Of a stretch of 64,000 bases of DNA, positions 52,599 to 61,134 are shown in pieces; position 1 is the stretch's first letter; each line of letters begins with the position of its first letter. Under the pieces are notes generated by a model that did not search any database, had not been told where the DNA came from, and saw only the letters and a list, made by a program, of their open reading frames with translations. A program made the position numbers and the translations under genes. The stretch covers positions 100,654 through 164,653 of the forward strand of contig DATIBD010000091.1 of assembly GCA_035457705.1 (NCBI GenBank), given 5' to 3'. Origin of the DNA: DASPGQ01 sp035457705. Its GTDB lineage: Bacteria > Acidobacteriota > Vicinamibacteria > Marinacidobacterales > SMYC01.

Positions 52599-54089
52599 TC
52601 AGGGAATCAACGGATCCATCTCCGCGGTGAAAATTCCTCCCGTCGAAACGCGGAACCCGTCGGTCAGAGCAATGAAGGTCTTCGCGGAAAACGTGACGTT
52701 CCCGCTGCCCGCCACCACGTATCCATTCCCTGCCGTGATCGAGCAACCGATGACCGTCAGGAACGAGCTGACGGTTTGCGCGGACAGACTCTGGTTCGGC
52801 GTCGTGCAGAAAGGCTGAACGTTCAGCGACAGTTGGTAGAGCTGGGCGGCGCTCTCGAAGCCGGGAATGACGTTTACGAAGAACGTGCCGCCCGATCCGA
52901 GGTCGACGTCGTTCACGCTCTCGGCAACGCCGATCGGGCTCGAAGTCGACATGGCCAAAACACTGCTCCCGTCGCTCGCGAGAACCTGTACGCCCAGATT
53001 GTTTTGAATCAGCGAATTGAAGTTGGTTCCGGCGGAGCAGCTACCACCCATGTTCTGGCTCCCGCTCAGATAGGTTGCGCCGACCGGTGAGAGCGTTACG
53101 TCGAGCAGCGTGCCAGGGGCGGCGGTGAAGCTCAGGAAGTCCCCGTCGGAATTGTCATCGATGCTGACCGAGGTCACTTGGGCTGGACCCGAGATCGCTC
53201 CGAGCGCCGTCGCCGCTCCGGCTGTGTCGTTGCCCTCGTTGTCGTCGCCATAACCTCGATTGGTGGCGAGAATGTCGTCGTGCTGGGGCCCGTCGAAGCT
53301 CACGCTCAGGAACGGCTCCATCAACTTGGTCTGGCTCACCGGACAGACGTGCCGCAGTCCGAGCCCGTGTCCGTGCTCGTGGGCAAGCACGTTGCGAAGC
53401 CGCAACGAGTTGGTGGCGGTGTTGGTATAGAAGTTGTCGCCGGTGTCGATCACCATCTCGCCCGACTGAGGGTAGAAATTGTAAGCGAGGATATTGGAGT
53501 TTCCGTCTATGTAATGGCCACCAATTCGGACGTCCCCTCGGACGCCTATCTGTCCCGGTGTCGAAGGACTGCCAGATGTCCACGCGGCACCATCATCGTT
53601 GGGCTCATAGACATAGGTGACGCCGGTGAGCTGCCCCCAGCGATCGAAGACTTGCTGGAAGATTGGGAGCCACACGCCCTGATTGCCGTAGATGGCGTTG
53701 AGAAACGCTCGGAGATTGCTGGGGTCCCCGGGCTCGGCGTTGTAGCCGGGAATAGGCGTGCCGTCGGGAACGATGCTCCAGGTGATCGTCGTCGGATCGC
53801 CCTGGGTCAGGCAGCAGGGATTGGTGGCGGTCTGACTCCACCGGTCGACGTCATTGAAGGTGAAAGCCGGTGGACCCATGTCCGGCGAGACCTGCAGCGA
53901 ACTCGTCGGCGACGACGGGGCGAGTCGCGCGGCGAACGCCTCGATCACCTCTGGCCGGGTGCCCGGAGCGAAACAGGCTGCAGCCCGCGGCAGCAACGGT
54001 TCCGTCACCGCAACTGCGCTTGCGTGACCCGGTAGGCAGAAGCCGACGAGAACGAACCATCCACATACGAGGCGTCTTCCCACTCTCAT
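52599..54089 (-). CDS. Secreted matrixin-like zinc metalloprotease
   Basis: 496 residues. Signal peptide VCGWFVLVGFCLPGHASA. The zinc site is LAHEHGHGLGLRH: His237, Glu238, His241 and His247, i.e. HExxHxxxxxH of the metzincin clan, and a possible Met-turn residue in QTKLMEPFL. The C-terminal 220 residues have a PPC-like beta domain (DNSDGDFLSFTAAPGTLLDV) and a final segment ending in EMDPLIP. It should degrade proteins outside the cell or in the periplasm. A perfect inverted repeat lies 71 bases upstream of the start. Confidence 0.88.
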   Translation of the reverse strand: MRVGRRLVCGWFVLVGFCLPGHASAVAVTEPLLPRAAACFAPGTRPEVIEAFAARLAPSSPTSSLQVSPDMGPPAFTFNDVDRWSQTATNPCCLTQGDPTTITWSIVPDGTPIPGYNAEPGDPSNLRAFLNAIYGNQGVWLPIFQQVFDRWGQLTGVTYVYEPNDDGAAWTSGSPSTPGQIGVRGDVRIGGHYIDGNSNILAYNFYPQSGEMVIDTGDNFYTNTATNSLRLRNVLAHEHGHGLGLRHVCPVSQTKLMEPFLSVSFDGPQHDDILATNRGYGDDNEGNDTAGAATALGAISGPAQVTSVSIDDNSDGDFLSFTAAPGTLLDVTLSPVGATYLSGSQNMGGSCSAGTNFNSLIQNNLGVQVLASDGSSVLAMSTSSPIGVAESVNDVDLGSGGTFFVNVIPGFESAAQLYQLSLNVQPFCTTPNQSLSAQTVSSFLTVIGCSITAGNGYVVAGSGNVTFSAKTFIALTDGFRVSTGGIFTAEMDPLIP

Positions 54090-54159
54090 CTGAGATACCT
54101 CACGACCACGAGACGGCCGTTCTCGGGCCGGTGTCCGCAGACCGCGTCTTATCAGTCAG

Positions 54160-54184
54160 ACTGGTTGTTGGTGTATCAACCAGT
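54160..54184 (-). repeat. Perfect inverted repeat upstream of the metalloprotease gene
   Basis: ACTGGTTG (54160-54167) and CAACCAGT (54177-54184) flank a 9-base spacer. This is an operator-like dyad in the promoter region of the protease. The rest of 54090-54340 shows nothing else I can support. Confidence 0.55.
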
Positions 54185-54340
54185 TTAACATCGTGAAACC
54201 GCGGCTTCGATATCTATCGTGGCGGTTCAAACTGGGTTGTTACGGTTCCCCGGTGGAGATTCGCCGCTCGGCAACCGACATCCGATCGAAGCCGACGATA
54301 ACCAAGGGCAAGCGTGGCGACTGCCGCCAACCGAGTGCAG

Positions 54341-54697
54341 CTACGAGGCGGCCACTTGCTTCTCGGCGAAATCCCCCAGCACAGGAAGCTTGAAACTCTC
54401 CTTCTGGTAGGCTTTGACAGCGCAGAAGATCGCCAGGGCGAACACGACGAAAGGGAAGAACAGAAGCGCGATCCAGCCCAGGATCGGTATCATCGCGAGA
54501 ACGATGCTCACACCCATGCTCGCGACGGCGAGCGCAAGCGATTGAATCGCATGGAACCGGACGAAGCGGTCCTTGCTATATGGCTCGAGCAAGAGCCAGA
54601 TGATCGCCACGATCGGAATATACCCGAGCGCGGCTGCGACGTTCATCTCTAGGCCTCCACTCGAGGTCGACGGCACTTTGGGAGCTCGTTCAGTCAT
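54341..54697 (-). CDS. DUF4870-family small membrane protein
   Basis: 118 residues with three or four predicted helices: AAALGYIPIVAIIWLLLEPY, VRFHAIQSLALAVASMGVSI and LGWIALLFFPFVVFALAIFC. The pattern of a charged loop KDRFVRFHAIQSL between helices 1 and 2 is that of DUF4870/Tic20-like proteins. Function unknown. A Pro/Ser-rich 15-residue N-terminal lead precedes helix 1. Confidence 0.85.
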   Translation of the reverse strand: MTERAPKVPSTSSGGLEMNVAAALGYIPIVAIIWLLLEPYSKDRFVRFHAIQSLALAVASMGVSIVLAMIPILGWIALLFFPFVVFALAIFCAVKAYQKESFKLPVLGDFAEKQVAAS

Positions 54698-54841
54698 AGC
54701 CCTCCTACCTGGATCCGCGAACGTTCTCGAGATTCGATTCTAATGGACGAGCCTTCATCCCGACAACTGGGCCACGTTTTCCCGACGAGGAATCTGTTAC
54801 CCTGGTTGATCGAGAAGTCGTAACTCGCGGGGAGGTGCACC

Positions 54842-55171
54842 ATGTCAGCTCATACCCCTGGTCCATGGCGAGTCGGATTCGAGGACGGAACGGGCGGAGT
54901 CGACGACGACGGCGGGGCCTGGATCATCGGGGCCGACGAGGAGATCGTCGTGGCTGGCGGGAGCCATGAAGGTTTGAAGTACGGTGTAACCGACGAGGCC
55001 AACGCCCGCCTGATTTCTGTCACTCCCGAGCTGCTCGCCGCCGCTCAGCGAGCTCTGGCGTTCTTCGAGCTTCTGGCGGAGAAGACACAGTCCGAAGGCG
55101 AGGCAGCCGAGCTCGAGCCCGAGGCGCTGCTCCTGAGAGACGCAATCCGGCGAGCCCAGGGAGAATGCTGA
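54842..55171 (+). CDS. Small phage-like hypothetical protein
   Basis: 109 residues. ATG follows GGGGAGGTGCACC. The opening HTPGPWRVGFED, together with DEANARLISVTPELLAAAQR and a C-terminal helix, is the pattern of a small protein family found often in phages and prophages of GC-rich bacteria. No other phage gene is nearby, so it may be a domesticated stray. Function unknown. Confidence 0.65.
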   Translation: MSAHTPGPWRVGFEDGTGGVDDDGGAWIIGADEEIVVAGGSHEGLKYGVTDEANARLISVTPELLAAAQRALAFFELLAEKTQSEGEAAELEPEALLLRDAIRRAQGEC

Positions 55172-55342
55172 GCTTCGGTGCGCCGGGGGGCGTGGGGATT
55201 TCCGGGCGAGCGTGGGGATTTCACAACGTCGAGCCGCCTGCGGCGGCTCCGTCATCGTGCCAAGTCGCTGGATCTCGGGCGGTTGACCGGGAAGACGGCG
55301 GCGGCGCGTTGGCCTACCCTTTGCAGATTGTCCACGCGAATC

Positions 55343-56761
55343 ATGTTGGAAAAGTGTGAAGGCCACATCGGGATCGCGACACTTCCAGCGGTCGTGCGTG
55401 ACCTCTGCCGCGCCGAAGCGAGTGGGATTCTGCACCTCAAGAACGGCGGGATCGAGAAGAGCATCTTCTTCAGGAGAGGAGAGATCGTCTTCGCCGCAAC
55501 GAGCCTCGAGAACGAGCGGCTCGGCGAACGGCTGGTGCGCGCCGGCAAAATCAAGCGCTCCGTGCTGGAGCTCGCGATTCGCGTGATGACTCGCTCGCAC
55601 GAGCGCCTGGGCAAGACCATCGTCGAGTGGGGATGGATTAGCCCACTCGAGATGCAACGCTGGGTGGCGTCACAGATCAAAGACATCATCTACTCCGTAT
55701 TCACCTGGTCGTCGGGCGAGTATCGTTTCGAGCCGAAGGATCAACCGCTGCCCGAGGACCTCGCTCTCGAGATCCACACCGCGGAAGTGATCTATGAAGG
55801 AACGAGGCGGATCAGCGATCTCAAGGCAATCCGTGCTGGGGTCGGACCACCGAGCGGAGCGCTGCGTCTCATCGAAGGGACGCGACTCGGCATACCGATC
55901 ACCCACGAAGACGGTTTCATCCTGTCACGGGTCAACGCGCACACTACGATACTGGATATCGTTTCGGACTCGCCTCTCGGGGAAGAGGAAGCGCTACGGC
56001 GTATCTACGCGCTCCTCCTGGCGGGTGTGGTTGAGCGGGCCGAGCCGGTTCCCGCCGCCCGACAGGAGACCGAGCCGACCGTGACTTTCACCTCGGAAGA
56101 CGAGAAGCAGTTCCGCGACAGTATCATCGTTCGCCAGGCAGCGATGAGGTTCGGAAACTATTACGATCGGCTGGGCCTGAGCTTCGGAGCGTCCCTGCGA
56201 GCGATCCAAGATGCCTATGAAGAAGTGCTCAGGTCGATCGCGCCGAGTCCCTCGCTGCGAGAGAAGGTCGGCGACATAGAAGACCAGATCGGCGAGGTTC
56301 GCAGAAAGGTGGTAGAGGCCTACCGCGTGCTCTCGGATCCGCAGAGGAGGCGTCTTTACGATCGGTCGCTTTCTGGCAGCTCGACGGAGTCGACCGTCGC
56401 GGCGACGACGCTGGGAGCGAGGACGGTCGTCGCTCCTCCCGCAAAGAATGGGGCCGAGAAGGCGCAGAAAGCGGAGCTTTATTACATCGAGGCGAATCGC
56501 TCGTGGCAGACGGGGGAGTACTTCGATGCCATCGCCGGGATCAACGAAGCGCTGCGCCTCGACCCCGACAAGGCGCATTACCATCGCGTGCTCGCGAATT
56601 GGCTGTCCGAGAATCCGAGCTGCACCGAGGCGGCCGTGGCGCATTTTCGCCGCGCCATCGAGCTCGATCCGGAGAACCGACAAACCCACCATGAGCTCGC
56701 CGCCTTTCTCGAGCAGAACGGCGAGATCCAAAAGGCCCGCGACGTCCTGCGCGGACGTTAG
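55343..56761 (+). CDS. DUF4388 / degenerate J-like / TPR fusion protein
   Basis: 472 residues from ATG at 55343; the frame extends upstream but the DUF4388-like fold begins at EGHIGIATLPAVVRDLCRAE. Order: DUF4388 (residues 5-110, with GILHLKNGGIEKSIFFRRGE), a second helical part, a J-like domain at about 272-345 (YYDRLGLSFGASLRAIQDAY, AYRVLSDPQRRRLYDRSL), and TPR repeats (about 370-470). The J-like domain has no His-Pro-Asp: where HPD should be it reads SIAPSP. It therefore should not stimulate DnaK. DUF4388 proteins occur in gliding or polarity systems; the role here is unknown. Confidence 0.82.
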   Translation: MLEKCEGHIGIATLPAVVRDLCRAEASGILHLKNGGIEKSIFFRRGEIVFAATSLENERLGERLVRAGKIKRSVLELAIRVMTRSHERLGKTIVEWGWISPLEMQRWVASQIKDIIYSVFTWSSGEYRFEPKDQPLPEDLALEIHTAEVIYEGTRRISDLKAIRAGVGPPSGALRLIEGTRLGIPITHEDGFILSRVNAHTTILDIVSDSPLGEEEALRRIYALLLAGVVERAEPVPAARQETEPTVTFTSEDEKQFRDSIIVRQAAMRFGNYYDRLGLSFGASLRAIQDAYEEVLRSIAPSPSLREKVGDIEDQIGEVRRKVVEAYRVLSDPQRRRLYDRSLSGSSTESTVAATTLGARTVVAPPAKNGAEKAQKAELYYIEANRSWQTGEYFDAIAGINEALRLDPDKAHYHRVLANWLSENPSCTEAAVAHFRRAIELDPENRQTHHELAAFLEQNGEIQKARDVLRGR

Positions 56762-56916
56762 CCCCCTTCTTCAGACGCGCGAGCGTCTCACCCGACTCGC
56801 GACCTCCGAAGGGAAACTCGTCTCCGGTTTGCCATTGCCTCGTCTTTCTTCGCTCCTCCGGGACGCGGCGGCTTCGCATTCCTCTAGAATACGTCTTCGT
56901 TCTTACGCCTTCGAAC

Positions 56917-58164
56917 ATGACGACAGGATACTGGAAGCTCGTTCACGAGAATCGGGACTTTCGAAACCTCTGGTTCGGACAGATCGTGAGCCTGTTTGGC
57001 GACTGGTTCAACCTCATCGCCTCCGCTTCTCTCGTCGCCTCGTTGACTCACTCGGGACTCGCGGTTGGCGGTCTCTTCGCCGTTCGCATGCTGGCCCCCT
57101 TTGCCGTAAGCCCGGTCGCCGGGGTCGCCGCCGACCGGTACGATCGTCGCAAGGTTTTGATACTCACCGACTTAGTGCGCGCAGCGGTCGTGCTCGGCTT
57201 TCTCTTCGTGAGGGCGCCCGAGCATCTCTGGCTTCTCTACGCTTTGACGGCAGTCCAGCTGGCGATGCACGGTGTTTTTTTTCCCACGCGAAACGCCATC
57301 CTTCCCGACATCGTTTCTCCGACTGAGCTCGGCGCGGCCAACGCCCTGACGGCGACCACCTGGTCGGTCATGCTCGCGGTGGGAGCCGGGGCAGGAGGTC
57401 TCGTCGCCGGAGGATTCGGCCTGTATCCTGCTTTCGTGATCGACTCGATCACGTTCCTGATTTCGGCCTTCTTCATCATCAAGGTCCGTTACCAAAAGCC
57501 AAACCGGACTCTCGGGACGAGCAACGTCCGAGAGGCCCTAAGGGAGTATCGAGACGGACTTCGATATCTCTTTGCTCATCGTGATGTCCTGGCCATCGCC
57601 TTGCACAAGGGCGCGCTGACCTTCTTCGTGGCCGGCGCGTACGAAGTGACCCAGGTGGCCATCGCCAAGGATGTCTTCGTCATCGGAGAAGGGGGCGGCA
57701 TCGGCCTCGGGCTTCTTTATGCCGCTATCGGATTCGGTTCAGGCGTCGGTCCCATCGTCACTCGTTCCATCACCGGAGATTCCGACCGGCCCATGAGGAT
57801 CGCGATGGTTCTTTGTTACGTCACAATGGCGGTGGGTCTCGCCTTGATGGCGCCTCTCGCGAGTCTCTACTGGGCTCTTGCCGGCGCATTCGTCAGAGCC
57901 GCTGGTGGCGGCACGCTCTGGGTCTTGTCGACGCAGCTCCTACTACTAAACGTTCCCGAGAACGTCCGCGGACGCGTATTCTCGACCGAGTACGCCTTGC
58001 TCACCCTCGCTATGGCCACGAGCGCGGCGATGGGAGGCTGGACGCTCGACTCGGGCCTCTTGAGCCTGAGCCAACTGCTTGGGCTCCTTGCGGGCGTGGT
58101 TCTCGCGCCCGGCCTTCTGTGGGCCCTCTGGTTGTCGCGAACCGACCCTGGCCGGGAAACATGA
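56917..58164 (+). CDS. Major facilitator superfamily exporter (MFS_3/EntS-like)
   Basis: 415 residues, about twelve helices. MTTGYWKLVHENRDFRNLWF leads into QIVSLFGDWFNLIASASLVA (helix 1). The MFS A-like loop is GVAADRYDRRKVLILTDLVR, between helices 2 and 3; FPTRNAILPDIVSPTELGAA is typical of the EntS / macrolide exporter group. It probably exports a siderophore, drug or other small molecule with proton antiport. It is 155 bases after the DUF4388 gene and 95 before a lipoprotein gene. Confidence 0.9.
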   Translation: MTTGYWKLVHENRDFRNLWFGQIVSLFGDWFNLIASASLVASLTHSGLAVGGLFAVRMLAPFAVSPVAGVAADRYDRRKVLILTDLVRAAVVLGFLFVRAPEHLWLLYALTAVQLAMHGVFFPTRNAILPDIVSPTELGAANALTATTWSVMLAVGAGAGGLVAGGFGLYPAFVIDSITFLISAFFIIKVRYQKPNRTLGTSNVREALREYRDGLRYLFAHRDVLAIALHKGALTFFVAGAYEVTQVAIAKDVFVIGEGGGIGLGLLYAAIGFGSGVGPIVTRSITGDSDRPMRIAMVLCYVTMAVGLALMAPLASLYWALAGAFVRAAGGGTLWVLSTQLLLLNVPENVRGRVFSTEYALLTLAMATSAAMGGWTLDSGLLSLSQLLGLLAGVVLAPGLLWALWLSRTDPGRET

Positions 58165-58259
58165 CGCTTCTCGCCATGATTCGCGAGCGTTAGCAAAGCT
58201 TCCTTCTGACCGCCCTGACCCCGGGGTCCCCGCGTGTAGAATGTGACCCGGAGGAATCA

Positions 58260-58880
58260 ATGAAATCGAACCCCTATTACGTGCTCCTCTTGGGAGTGAT
58301 CGCCTTGGCAGGATGTAGCTCCACCGGCTTCGTATCCACGTGGAAAGAGCCCCTGGACGGACCCATCGACTTCAAAGGAAAGAGAGTCGCCGCCATCGTC
58401 CTGAGCAAGGACGAGGGAACCCGAAGGGTTGCCGAAGACACGCTCGCGAGAGAGATCTCGAAGCGAGGTGCTCAGGGCACCGCCGGGTACCTACTCGTAA
58501 GAGGCGAGAACGACACCGCCAACGTCGAGGACGCCAAGAGAAAGCTTCGTGAAGCGAACATCCAGGGCGCCGTCGTGATGCGAGCTGTGTCGAGCGAGCA
58601 AGAGGTTTCGTACTCACCGGGAACGGCCTGGTACTCGGGTGCTTACTACGGCTCGTTTTGGGGTTACTGGGGCTACGGCTGGCCTATGGTCTACGATCCG
58701 GGCTACCTCCGCACCGACACCATCGTCCATGTCGAGACACTCGTCTACTCCGTCGAAGGCGACAAACTGCTCTGGGCAGGGCGGAGCAAGACGACCAATC
58801 CGTCCAAGGTCAAAGAGTTCATTCAGGAGTTGAGTACCGCCGCCGCCAAGGAGATGCGCAAGGCGGGCTTCATCGAGTGA
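58260..58880 (+). CDS. Envelope lipoprotein of unknown function
   Basis: 206 residues. ATG follows CCGGAGGAATCA. Lipobox LGVIALAGCSS with Cys19. The mature part has GKRVAAIVLSKDEGTRRVAE, an aromatic glycine loop (YYGSFWGYWGYGWPMVY) and IVHVETLVYSVEGDKLLWAG, an arrangement seen in small lipoproteins distantly like DUF4136. Function unknown. It lies just upstream of the HtrA protease gene. Confidence 0.75.
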   Translation: MKSNPYYVLLLGVIALAGCSSTGFVSTWKEPLDGPIDFKGKRVAAIVLSKDEGTRRVAEDTLAREISKRGAQGTAGYLLVRGENDTANVEDAKRKLREANIQGAVVMRAVSSEQEVSYSPGTAWYSGAYYGSFWGYWGYGWPMVYDPGYLRTDTIVHVETLVYSVEGDKLLWAGRSKTTNPSKVKEFIQELSTAAAKEMRKAGFIE

Positions 58881-58965
58881 GGGACGTCGACATGAACAAG
58901 ATTTAATCTCCCGGCAAGGATCCGTTCAAGTCCCTCTGCCTACACTCGGGCGGAGGAGGCAGAAC

Positions 58966-60387
58966 ATGAGGACGCGAAGGATTTATTTAACGCTCGCTGC
59001 CGCGGTCGTGGCAGCATGGGGCTTTTGGCATTTCGCTCCCGCCGCACTTCCCGCTCATGCGAGCGGGCCCGTCGACGGGAACGTGGTTTCCGAACGCGCG
59101 GCTTCCGTGGGATTCGCGGAAGTCATCGAGAAGGTCCAGCCGGCGGTGGTCAACATCTCGGTCGCCGGGCACATCGGAGCCGGTAACGATGTCCCGTTCG
59201 ACGAGTTCGAGGATTTCCTGCGCCGTTTCTTCGACCGGCAGAGTTCGAGGGATCCAGGCGCAGGGCCGGTCTTTCGTGGAATGGGATCGGGTTTCATGGT
59301 GGACCCGGAAGGCTATGTGGTCACGAACAACCACGTCGTGGATAACGCTTCCGAGATCACGGTCACCCTCAACGACGGGACTCGTCTTCCGGCCGAGCTC
59401 GTGGGCACCGACGAAAAAACGGATCTCGCTCTTCTCAAAGTGGACGCCAAGAAGGAGCTCCCCTACGCCCGCTTCGGGGATTCCGAAAGCGCCCGCGTCG
59501 GCGACTGGATCATCGCGATCGGGAACCCCTTCGGTCTCGGGGGAAGCGCAACGGTAGGCATCATCTCCGCAAGGGGACGGGACATCCAGTCGGGACCCTA
59601 CGACGACTTCTTCCAGATCGACGCGCCCATCAACCAGGGGAACAGTGGCGGTCCCCTGTTCGACGTTTCCGGTCGCGTCATCGGGGTCAACACAGCGATC
59701 TACTCGCCGAACGGCGGCAACATCGGAATCGGTTTCGCGATCCCATCCAAGCTGGCGGAGTCCGTCATCGCCGAGCTCAAGAGCACCGGACACGTCACGC
59801 GGGGCTGGTTGGGGGTCACGATACAGCCCGTGGATGAACCGATCGCGAAGGCTCTGGGGCTCGAGAAGGCTCATGGTGCGCTGGTGGCGGACGTCACCCC
59901 CGGCAGCCCAGCCGCTAAAGCCGGCCTTTCGCCCGGTGACGTCATCGTGAGCGTGGATGGACAGGAGATCGAAAACCTCAAGACCGTGACGCGCGCGATC
60001 GCCGAGCGCGGGCCGGGAGCGGACGTAGCGATCGAGATCCTCCGCGAACGAGAGCGAAAGACCGTGCATGCCACGTTGGGCGACGGTTCGGGCGAGGCGC
60101 GTGAGTCCCGCTCCCCCGCGGGCCGACTCGGATTCTCTATCGCTCCGGTACCGAGCGGATCTCCCCACGACGGCGTCCTGATCACCGGAGTGGAACCAAC
60201 GAGCCCCGCGGCAGAGAGCGGGATTCGGGCCGGTGACATCATTGTCGGCGTGGGCAACATCTCCGTCCGATCGGTCGACGAAGCCCGAGCGGAGATCGAG
60301 AAGGCCCGCTCCCGTGGACAGGAGAATGTGCTCTTGCGCATCCTGCGCGGGGATGGGGCTCTCTTCGTCGCCGTTCCCTTCGCGTGA
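58966..60387 (+). CDS. Periplasmic HtrA/DegP-type serine protease with two PDZ domains
   Basis: 473 residues. ATG follows GGAGGAGGCAG. A signal sequence (YLTLAAAVVAAWGFWHFAPA) is followed by the protease domain with the triad His123 (VTNNHVVDN), Asp153 (EKTDLALLKV) and Ser227 (INQGNSGGPLFD). PDZ1 begins near GWLGVTIQPVDEP (about 280) and PDZ2 near RLGFSIAPVPSG (about 385). It degrades or refolds damaged envelope proteins. A hairpin follows and then a two-component operon. Confidence 0.94.
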   Translation: MRTRRIYLTLAAAVVAAWGFWHFAPAALPAHASGPVDGNVVSERAASVGFAEVIEKVQPAVVNISVAGHIGAGNDVPFDEFEDFLRRFFDRQSSRDPGAGPVFRGMGSGFMVDPEGYVVTNNHVVDNASEITVTLNDGTRLPAELVGTDEKTDLALLKVDAKKELPYARFGDSESARVGDWIIAIGNPFGLGGSATVGIISARGRDIQSGPYDDFFQIDAPINQGNSGGPLFDVSGRVIGVNTAIYSPNGGNIGIGFAIPSKLAESVIAELKSTGHVTRGWLGVTIQPVDEPIAKALGLEKAHGALVADVTPGSPAAKAGLSPGDVIVSVDGQEIENLKTVTRAIAERGPGADVAIEILRERERKTVHATLGDGSGEARESRSPAGRLGFSIAPVPSGSPHDGVLITGVEPTSPAAESGIRAGDIIVGVGNISVRSVDEARAEIEKARSRGQENVLLRILRGDGALFVAVPFA

Positions 60388-60404
60388 CAACTTGATCGAA
60401 CCCA

Positions 60405-60444
60405 AAGCGAGGCGTACCTTTGGGGCGCCTCGCTTCTTGTTTCC
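60405..60444 (+). terminator. Rho-independent terminator-like hairpin abutting a start codon
   Basis: AAGCGAGGCG (60405-60414) pairs perfectly with CGCCTCGCTT (60426-60435) across an 11-base loop, followed by CTTGTTTCC and then the response regulator ATG at 60445. The T run is interrupted. No ribosome site separates it from the ATG. Confidence 0.65.
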
Positions 60445-61134
60445 ATGCGGATACTGGTCATCGACGACGACCGCGATACGCTCGATTTCATCGTCCAAGG
60501 ACTCGAGGAGAGCGGACACGTCGTCGACAAAGCGGAAGAGGGAAGAGAAGGGCTCTTTCTCGCCCTCGAACGCTCCTACGACGCACTCGTCGTCGATCGC
60601 ATGCTTCCCGGGCTGGACGGTCTCTCGATCGTTGAAACGCTCCGGAGCCAGGGAAGAAAGACGCCCATCCTCATCCTGAGCGCACTGGGCGAGGTCGACG
60701 ATCGAGTGAACGGGTTGCGACGCGGTGGCGACGACTACCTCGTCAAGCCGTTTGCATTCTCCGAGCTACTGGCCCGGCTCGAGGCGCTCGTCCGTCGAGG
60801 TGAGAGCGAGCCCGCGACTACCAGACTCGTCGTCGGGGATCTGGAGATGGATCTGCTCGCCCGGCGAGTCAAGCGCGCCGGCCGCACCATCGACCTGAAA
60901 CCGAGGGAGTTTCGGCTCCTGGAGTACCTGATGCGCCACAGTGGCCAGGTGGTGACCCGTACGATGCTTCTGGAGCAGATCTGGGACTACCACTTCGACC
61001 CTCAGACGAACGTCATCGACGTGCACGTGAGCCGGCTACGGGGGAAGATAGAAAAGGATTTCGACATTCCTTTGATTCACACGATTCGCGGTGTGGGATA
61101 CGTCCTTCGTGTACCCGAAGATTCTTCTTCGTAG
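60445..61134 (+). CDS. OmpR/PhoB-family response regulator
   Basis: 229 residues. Receiver domain: acidic triad at 7-9 (VIDDDRD), phospho-acceptor Asp51 (ALVVDRMLPG), Thr/Ser switch in ILSALGE and Lys101 (DDYLVKPF). The winged helix at 130-225 has LKPREFRLLEYLMRHSGQVV and NVIDVHVSRLRGKI. It partners the overlapping kinase gene. The start is certain from MRILVIDDD but lacks a Shine-Dalgarno, because the hairpin reaches within 10 bases. Confidence 0.95.
   Translation: MRILVIDDDRDTLDFIVQGLEESGHVVDKAEEGREGLFLALERSYDALVVDRMLPGLDGLSIVETLRSQGRKTPILILSALGEVDDRVNGLRRGGDDYLVKPFAFSELLARLEALVRRGESEPATTRLVVGDLEMDLLARRVKRAGRTIDLKPREFRLLEYLMRHSGQVVTRTMLLEQIWDYHFDPQTNVIDVHVSRLRGKIEKDFDIPLIHTIRGVGYVLRVPEDSSS

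Noticed and set aside
54842..55171. Prophage remnant
   Set aside because: Only one small phage-like gene is present; neighbours on both sides are ordinary chromosomal genes.
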